From assembly GCA_021813325.1 (NCBI GenBank), contig JAKALA010000019.1, positions 1 to 57,737 on the forward strand: a stretch of 57,737 bases of DNA. The letters run 5' to 3'. The stretch is from a bacterium. GTDB taxonomy: Bacteria; Verrucomicrobiota; Verrucomicrobiia; Limisphaerales; UBA11358. The translations under genes and the position numbers were made by a program. The notes under the pieces were generated by a model that was not told where the DNA came from, made no database searches, and worked only from the letters and a program-made list of their open reading frames with translations. Positions 53,021-57,737 of this stretch are shown in pieces; the first letter of the stretch is position 1, and each line of letters opens with the position of its first letter.

Positions 53021-53455
53021 GTGATGAACCCCAAGCAAGTTACCGAGCCTCGACGAGAGGCGGACCAAACGGTGCGCCTGCCAATTGACACCAAAAATGC
53101 GCCGGCGTCCATTCGGATTTCCTTTACCGATCAGCGTTGGAGTGCCCACGGGGGTATGATTGTTTGGTCGCACTTTCTGCATCAGCCTAAACTCCGCGGT
53201 GGGGATAAATCGAGAACCACGCCAACCCCGCGAAAACCAAGGCCAAAGCGAGTCGGTGAGACCGCCAAACCCCTTCACCCACCCGGGGAAGGGGGGAATG
53301 GTTCCGAAATCCTGGCCGGTTCGTGTATTCCGCGTATTTCGTGGTTTCCATGGCGGCATCTAGGACCAGAAGCGATTTCGCCAGCAGTTGCGTCAAGTGT
53401 TGCCGCCCGCGCCGACAGTCCCAACGCTTACGATCTGACCGACGTGGCGCTGGCT
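53021..53455 (+). pseudogene. IS1380-like transposase, N-terminal relic
   Basis: The frame opens with R-I-S-F-T-D-Q-R-W-S-A-H-G-G-M-I-V-W-S-H-F-L-H-Q, resembling the start of IS1380-type transposases. After an intervening insertion, Q-K-R-F-R-Q-Q-L-R-Q-V-L-P-P-A-P-T resumes in another frame, then S-P-N-A-Y-D-L-T-D-V-A-L in a third, so an insertion and a single-base change have broken it. The rest of the transposase is missing. Family call is from memory of motif order, not a search. Confidence 0.55.
53186..53366. repeat. Nested ~181-bp insertion inside the transposase relic
   Basis: Lies between L-H-Q (53185) and Q-K-R (53367) of the transposase relic. It contains CCCTTCACCCACCCGGGGAAGG (about 53273-53295) related to the arms of the element at 57022-57171, and a TTCGTGTATTCCGCGTATTTCG-type dispersed repeat (53320-53348). 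Confidence 0.5.
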
Positions 53456-53632
53456 TTACGCGTTATGGGTCCAGAAACACCACCACGATGACTGATCGCC
53501 CGCCGACACTTGCAGGTCCCAAGCCGGCCAAACGGGCGGCGCTCCGGTGCGGGGGCCAAGTTGCGCCCAGAAACTTCAATGCCAAAATAATGTGTCGGAT
53601 TTCGGCGGCTAGTGGCGATATGCTTCTGGAAA

Positions 53633-54140
53633 ATGTCACCGACCGATCTGGATTTGCTGCACCAATTTGCCCGCGAGCACGCGCAGGACGCCTTCACCGA
53701 ACTGGTGCGGCGCCATGTGCGCCTGGTTTATTCCGCCGCGCTCCGGCAGGTGCGCGCGCCGCATCTGGCCGAGGAAATCGCCCAATCCGTCTTCATGGAC
53801 CTTGCCCGTGTGGCGGCTTCACCCGCGTCGCCTTTGGCTGGTCGCGCCGCTGCCCCGCCGCAAACCAGCCTGACCCCCTGGCTGTTCACCGTGACGCGGC
53901 GGACGGCGGTGGATGCCATCCGCAAAGAGTCGCGCCGCCAGTTGCGCGAGCAAATCGCCGCTGAAATGAACGCCATGAACGCCAGTGGGACGGGTGGCTC
54001 GCCTGTCTGGTCTGAGATTGAACCGCTGCTCGACGAAGCCATGGCCGCGCTGAACGAAACCGACCGCGCCGCCGTGCTGCTCCGTTATTTCGAGAACAAA
54101 CCCCTGCGCGACGTCGGCGCGCAGCTTGGTATGACCGCCG
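53633..54140 (+). pseudogene. ECF sigma factor truncated in region 4
   Basis: Starts M-S-P-T-D-L-D-L-L-H-Q-F-A; region 2 is L-V-R-R-H-V-R-L-V-Y-S-A-A and E-E-I-A-Q-S-V-F-M-D-L-A. Region 4 begins A-L-N-E-T-D-R-A-A-V-L-L-R-Y-F-E and L-R-D-V-G-A-Q-L-G-M-T, then the similarity stops at about 54135, before the DNA-recognition helix. The frame continues to 54310 with sequence unlike any sigma factor. So the gene is broken and probably inactive. Confidence 0.65.
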
Positions 54141-54243
54141 CACACTCGTGTTTGTCACCGCAACCATCATTGACCCAGCCGGCAATCGGGTGCATGAAGA
54201 CGGAAGTTATACCAACATTCCGCCGCAACCCGTCACTCAGTGA
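54136..54243 (+). pseudogene. C-terminal tail of a secretin-like gene
   Basis: In the frame 54136-54243 the peptide reads R-R-T-L-V-F-V-T-A-T-I-I-D-P-A-G-N-R-V-H and ends at TGA. This resembles the end of GspD/PilQ-type secretins of Verrucomicrobia. No upstream secretin sequence is present; it joins directly to the sigma-factor relic, which implies a deletion between the two genes. Confidence 0.45.
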
Positions 54244-54770
54244 TGTTTGTTTTGCTGATAAAAACACCTTCGCCACGATGTCGCGACGGAAATGCGCGCC
54301 TTCGAATTGAATGCGCTCCACGGTGGTTTGCGCGGCGCAAATTCTTGCCGAGCGTGGTCAATTCATCCGTAGGAGACGGCGTGCGGAATCTCCGACTGAA
54401 CAAAAACACAAGCTGTGCCGGTCAACGGCGGCGGCGAAGTGAGGTTGTCCGCAGATAGCGCGGATTTTTGCAGATAATTCTGAATTGGCGTAAATTCGCA
54501 AAATCTGCGGGAAACATAAGTTTTCACTGGCAAGGAGGTGGTTCGTAAGCCTCCCCCCTCCGGTTTGGAAAGCATGGCGGATGGCCAAAAGGCTCGACGC
54601 GGCCGGTATTAGGCGCGGCTCAACACCTTTTAACGCCAGATTTCTCGAAAAGAGCCGACGGCGGGCAGTCCAAAGCTTTTCACTCGCAGCCCGAGAAGCG
54701 GCCAAGTTTTGGAAAAAATTCCTCGCTGGCCGTGGCAACCTGCGGTCTGGCGGTTCAATTCGACGATGGG
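54244..54770. other. Gene-free stretch between relics and metG
   Basis: No open frame here looks coding. It holds a palindromic repeat (see 54449-54510) and nothing else I can support. Confidence 0.5.
54449..54510. repeat. Palindromic CCGCAGAT...ATCTGCGG repeat
   Basis: CCGCAGAT at 54449-54456 pairs with ATCTGCGG at 54503-54510; the interior contains further CGCGGATTTTTGCAGAT-type units. The pattern of CGCAGAT-rich palindromes resembles dispersed REP-like elements. Confidence 0.5.
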
Positions 54771-56285
54771 CTATTTCTTCGGCTCGTCCTTGCGCGGGAA
54801 CAACGCTGCCGGTTCACCAATGGTATGGCCCGCTGCCAATCCGCCCCAGGCTGCATCGGCCAGTTTATCCGGAGCGCCGCTCAAACCGAGTTGGGTGTAG
54901 ATCTTGGCCGTGGTGCCGGGCAGAAACGGATTCAACAACACCGCCAGCACGCGACAGGTTTCGACAAGGTTATAGAGCACTCCGTCAAGTCGCTGCGCTT
55001 GCGCCGGATCTTTGGCCAGCTTGAACGGCGCGGTTTCGTCCACATATTTGTTCGCGCGGTTCACCAAGCCCCAGATGCTTTGCAGCGCCGCCTGAAGCTG
55101 GCTTTGCTGGAGCAAAGCGCGGGTTTCATCAGCGGCTTTGGTGGCATCGGCGGCAAGTTCGGTTGATTTCACCGGCACCACGCCGTTGCGATAGCGCTTG
55201 AGCATGGAGAGCGAGCGGTTCACGAGATTGCCGAGACCGTTGGCAAGTTCGGCTTGATAGCGCGCCTTGAAACCGGCGTCGGTCCAATTGCCATCTGGAC
55301 CAATGTCGAGTTCGCGCAGAACATAAAAGCGAAAAGCATCCAAGCCCCACTCATTGATGACGGCGATGGGGTCCACTACATTGCCGGTGCTTTTGCTGAT
55401 GCGCGCGCCATCTTTTTGCCACCAGCCATGAACCAGAATCTGCTTCGGCAATGGCAGGTCCATGGCTTTGAGCATGATGGGCCAGTAAACGGCGTGAAAT
55501 TTCACAATGTCCTTGCCGATGACGTGGATGTCTGCCGGCCATAACTCAAGTTCCTGATGCGCGAAAGCGGTGCTGGCGTAATTGACCAGCGCGTCGAACC
55601 AAACATAAGTTACGTAGGCTGGATCAAAGGGCAGGGGAATGCCCCAATTCAGCCGCGCCACCGGCCGGGAGATGCACAAATCTTCGAGCGTGTTGTTTTT
55701 CAGGAAGCCGAGCACTTCATTGCGGCGATAATCCGGCTGGATAAACGATGGATTTTGCTCGATGTATTCAATCAGCCACGCTTGTTGCTCGCCCAGTTTG
55801 AAGAAATAATTTTCCTCCTGCAATTCCGTCACCTCGCCCCATGACGGATCAAATGTGCCGTCGGGCCGGCGATCTTTCTCGGTGAGAAACGTTTCTTCGC
55901 GGGCGGAATAATAACCAGAATAGGTTTTTTTATAAACCTTGCCGGCGGCCATCACACGGCTCAAGCCGGCCTGGACAAATTCCTTGTGGCGTGGCTGGGT
56001 GGTGCGGACAAAATCGTCATTCGTCAGTTCCAGCTTTTTGGCGAACGCCTGCCAGTCCACCGCCAGTTCATCGCAGTAGGCCTGTGGACTTTTGCCTTGT
56101 GCGAGCGCGACCTGCTGAACCTTTTGCCCGTGCTCATCTAGGCCGGTCAAAAAGAATACTTCCTCACCCAAACTGCGGCGTGACCGCGCAATGACGTCGG
56201 CGATGATTTTTTCGTAGGCATGGCCGAGGTGCGGCTGGCCGTTGACGTAATCAATCGCCGTCGTGATGTAAAACCGTTTGTTCAT
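54771..56285 (-). CDS. metG: Methionyl-tRNA synthetase
   Basis: 504 residues from the ATG at 56285 (an ATG at 56300 is also possible). Class I enzyme: H-L-G-H near residue 18 and the signature loop R-I-S-K-S-T later. The zinc-knuckle cysteines are replaced (Y-S-G-Y-Y-S-A-R-E-E-T), so it is the zinc-free form seen in Bacillus, and there is no C-terminal tRNA-binding domain. Long upstream open frame is not used. Its upstream partner across the gap is an IS scrap; no promoter could be fixed. Confidence 0.95.
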   Translation of the reverse strand: MNKRFYITTAIDYVNGQPHLGHAYEKIIADVIARSRRSLGEEVFFLTGLDEHGQKVQQVALAQGKSPQAYCDELAVDWQAFAKKLELTNDDFVRTTQPRHKEFVQAGLSRVMAAGKVYKKTYSGYYSAREETFLTEKDRRPDGTFDPSWGEVTELQEENYFFKLGEQQAWLIEYIEQNPSFIQPDYRRNEVLGFLKNNTLEDLCISRPVARLNWGIPLPFDPAYVTYVWFDALVNYASTAFAHQELELWPADIHVIGKDIVKFHAVYWPIMLKAMDLPLPKQILVHGWWQKDGARISKSTGNVVDPIAVINEWGLDAFRFYVLRELDIGPDGNWTDAGFKARYQAELANGLGNLVNRSLSMLKRYRNGVVPVKSTELAADATKAADETRALLQQSQLQAALQSIWGLVNRANKYVDETAPFKLAKDPAQAQRLDGVLYNLVETCRVLAVLLNPFLPGTTAKIYTQLGLSGAPDKLADAAWGGLAAGHTIGEPAALFPRKDEPKK

Positions 56286-56449
56286 TTGTTGAACGGGCAT
56301 TTTGGCGGACTGTGCATGGGTTTGCAATAACGGGAATCGGCGCCCGCGGTAGTGGGCGCATCTCAATTTCTTGCAAGTGGGTATAGACTTGTTGCCTGAC
56401 AACGACCTGTTTAGCCCCTCCGACTCCGGCCCGGACGTCTGAATCATCC

Positions 56450-56640
56450 GTGGAACCCCTGGCGGTGCTGGCCGCCCGGACGCCGCCGGGATGTCCGGTG
56501 TGCGGACATAAGTTGAGCCGGGTTTCTGGTGGCCATGCCCGCACTTTTCAGACGCGCTTTGGTGCCATCACGATCCAACGCACCCGCAGCTATTGCAAAC
56601 GCTGTCGTAAATGGCGTGTGCCTGCGGATGCGCGTTTCTG
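56450..56640 (+). pseudogene. ISKra4-like transposase N-terminal scrap
   Basis: C-P-V-C-G-H-K-L-S-R-V and S-Y-C-K-R-C-R-K-W-R-V-P-A-D-A form a zinc-binding segment as at the N terminus of ISKra4-family transposases. After P-A-D-A-R-F the frame leaves this similarity. Only a piece remains. Confidence 0.5.
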
Positions 56641-56970
56641 CAATTCATTGAAAATCGCTTCCCGAATGGCCTGCGCATTGCGGCGCAATTGCGAATTCCA
56701 AAACCGCAGCGTCTTGACCCCTCTTGCTTTCAGAAACTGCTCCCGTTCGGCGTCATGCTTTTGCTGGTCTGGGAAGCCATGCTGTCCGCCGTCCAACTCG
56801 ATGTTCAATTCCGCTTCCTCGCAGAAGAAATCCAGGTGGAAATCACCCAGCGGATGCTGACGACGGAATTTGTAGCCGGCAAAGCGACGACCGCGCAGCC
56901 AGCGCCACATAAATTTTTCGGCCCACGTTTCCTTTTGGCGAAGCTGCCGGGCGCGGGTGAAGTCGGCCAT
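56590..56970 (-). CDS. DUF559 (Vsr/endonuclease-like) protein
   Basis: 126 residues. R-Q-H-P-L-G-D-F-H-L-D-F-F-C-E-E-A-E-L-N and I-E-L-D-G-G-Q-H match the catalytic D-x-n-E/D core of DUF559 endonuclease-like proteins. The last ~15 residues (R-A-S-A-G-T-R-H-L-R-Q-R-L-Q) are encoded by the antisense of the transposase scrap, so the natural end is likely near I-F-N-E-L-Q. Function unknown; often associated with mobile DNA. Confidence 0.75.
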   Translation of the reverse strand: MADFTRARQLRQKETWAEKFMWRWLRGRRFAGYKFRRQHPLGDFHLDFFCEEAELNIELDGGQHGFPDQQKHDAEREQFLKARGVKTLRFWNSQLRRNAQAIREAIFNELQKRASAGTRHLRQRLQ

Positions 56971-57021
56971 GACGCAAGCATAATCCGGGGCGTTGAAAAG
57001 GGAAGTTTGATTTGACGTCCG

Positions 57022-57171
57022 CCCTCACCTGTGTTCTCTCCCCCAGGAGAGGATGACGCTTTCACGGTTCCGGTTTTGCGAACGACCGTCAGGTCAATCC
57101 AGTCGCGGGTATTTCCAAAGACGCGGCGAACGTGAAAGCCCTCTCCTTGGGGAGAAGGTTTGGGTGAGGGA
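57022..57171. mobile_element. ~150-bp MITE-like element with long inverted repeats
   Basis: Left arm CCCTCACC ... CTCTCCCCCAGGAGAGG ... CTTTCACG (57022-57066) is the imperfect inverted match of the right arm CGTGAAAGCCCTCTCC ... GGTTTGGGTGAGGG (57131-57171). The ~64-bp centre encodes nothing recognisable. No obvious target duplication was identified. Confidence 0.65.
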
Positions 57172-57262
57172 GGTTGAAAATCCATCTTGCCAGCCGTAGC
57201 GCCAAATAATCTTTTCATCCATCGCCGGGCAGATTTAAGATGCCTCGAATGGACGATAAGCC

Positions 57263-57688
57263 ATGAGCACCGAAGCCAAATGTAATTGCCAGTTGTGCAA
57301 CGGGCATATCGCATTCCCGGCGGAAATGGCCGGGCAAACGACTGCCTGCCCGCATTGCGGAATGGAAACAAAATTATTCATTCCAAATGTGGCGAAAGTT
57401 GCGTTAGACAAATCAACCCCTAATGTCAGTGTTGAAATCAGACGTGCCGCGAGTCCGCTAGGCATGGCCTCGCTGGTTTTGGGCATTATTGCCTGCATTT
57501 TCTGTTGGATTCCACTCTTTGGATTATTCGTGATTCCGATTGCTGTAATAGGCTTGGTGTTGGCGATTATCGGTTTCGTTATGGCAAGACAGAATAAAGA
57601 AACTGGCATCGCCATTCCAACCGGTGGAGTAACAGAGGGTGTTACGAAAGGTTTTGTAACCTGCTCTAAAGGCGGAAGAAGCGTTTAA
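57263..57688 (+). CDS. Zinc-ribbon/DUF4190-like membrane protein
   Basis: 141 residues. N-terminal C-Q-L-C-N and C-P-H-C-G form a ribbon; the helix pair M-A-S-L-V-L-G-I-I-A-C and G-L-V-L-A-I-I-G-F-V-M-A-R matches DUF4190-type membrane domains. The C-terminus (G-V-T-E-G-V-T-K-G-F-V-T) does not look like the family's usual helix end, so the end may be shifted. Function unknown. Confidence 0.6.
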   Translation: MSTEAKCNCQLCNGHIAFPAEMAGQTTACPHCGMETKLFIPNVAKVALDKSTPNVSVEIRRAASPLGMASLVLGIIACIFCWIPLFGLFVIPIAVIGLVLAIIGFVMARQNKETGIAIPTGGVTEGVTKGFVTCSKGGRSV

Positions 57689-57737
57689 AATTTTGGGGTG
57701 GGTCATTGTCGCTGACGAGTTAGATTTCAAGCGGTAG

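Noticed and set aside
1-57737. CRISPR arrays, tRNA or rRNA genes
   Set aside because: No regularly spaced repeats and no tRNA- or rRNA-like segment recognised by eye; a tRNAscan or Rfam run would be the proper test.

Overview
The window looks like chromosomal DNA of a free-living Verrucomicrobiota bacterium, most likely Pedosphaera/Limisphaerales-like. This is inferred from protein style, not from a marker gene. The hints are a sigma factor paired with a giant Ser/Thr kinase that has an N-terminal zinc ribbon, large secreted glycosidases with autotransporter-type, BACON, FN3 and LamG modules, a multiheme cytochrome/TPR protein, and many hyphenated-in-frame GC-rich genes. I saw no tRNA, rRNA or CRISPR array.

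Layout: 1-2.7 kb holds a CDP-alcohol phosphatidyltransferase, a membrane protein and fmt. 2.7-6.7 kb is a sigma factor/Ser-Thr kinase pair. 6.8-12.9 kb is one leftward arsenic operon, arsR-arsM-MFP-permease-ATPase-acr3-arsC, in which a complete three-gene ABC exporter lies between the methyltransferase and the arsenite pump, with 4-bp overlaps between consecutive genes from MFP to acr3. 12.9-18.8 kb is the leftward phosphate operon porin-pstS-pstCAB-phoU; divergent from it are a DUF47 (PhoU-like) gene and a PiT transporter (18.9-21.0 kb). Arrays of GTTAC-type 11-bp repeats that look like PHO boxes precede the porin and pstS. The arsenic operon starts only 65 bp after phoU, in the same direction.

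21.0-28.2 kb: secreted GH2-type glycosidase, nadA and an eight-heme cytochrome with HEAT/TPR repeats. 28.2-36.2 kb: LuxR-regulator relic, pseudouridine synthase, HAD-Nudix fusion, folB, comEC with an apparently dead hydrolase domain, a VanZ-like gene, an unknown secreted protein and pdxJ. 36.2-43.4 kb: CBS protein, cysteine desulfurase overlapping mutY (which carries an in-frame palindromic insertion), a GH18-like multidomain secreted protein and RNase HIII. 43.4-52.9 kb: redox/envelope genes (TlpA-like, redoxin, DsbD), RluA-type synthase, a HAD-Lnt fusion, DUF4202 and YlbF-like proteins.

52.9-57.7 kb is a scrambled stretch. It has a broken IS1380-like transposase carrying a nested repeat insertion, a sigma factor truncated onto what looks like the tail of a secretin gene, several palindromic repeats, metG, an ISKra4-like transposase scrap running antisense into a DUF559 gene, and a ~150-bp MITE-like element with ~40-bp terminal inverted repeats. 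The most interesting candidates for new biology are the ABC-exporter-containing arsenic operon linked to the phosphate regulon and the HAD-Lnt fusion.
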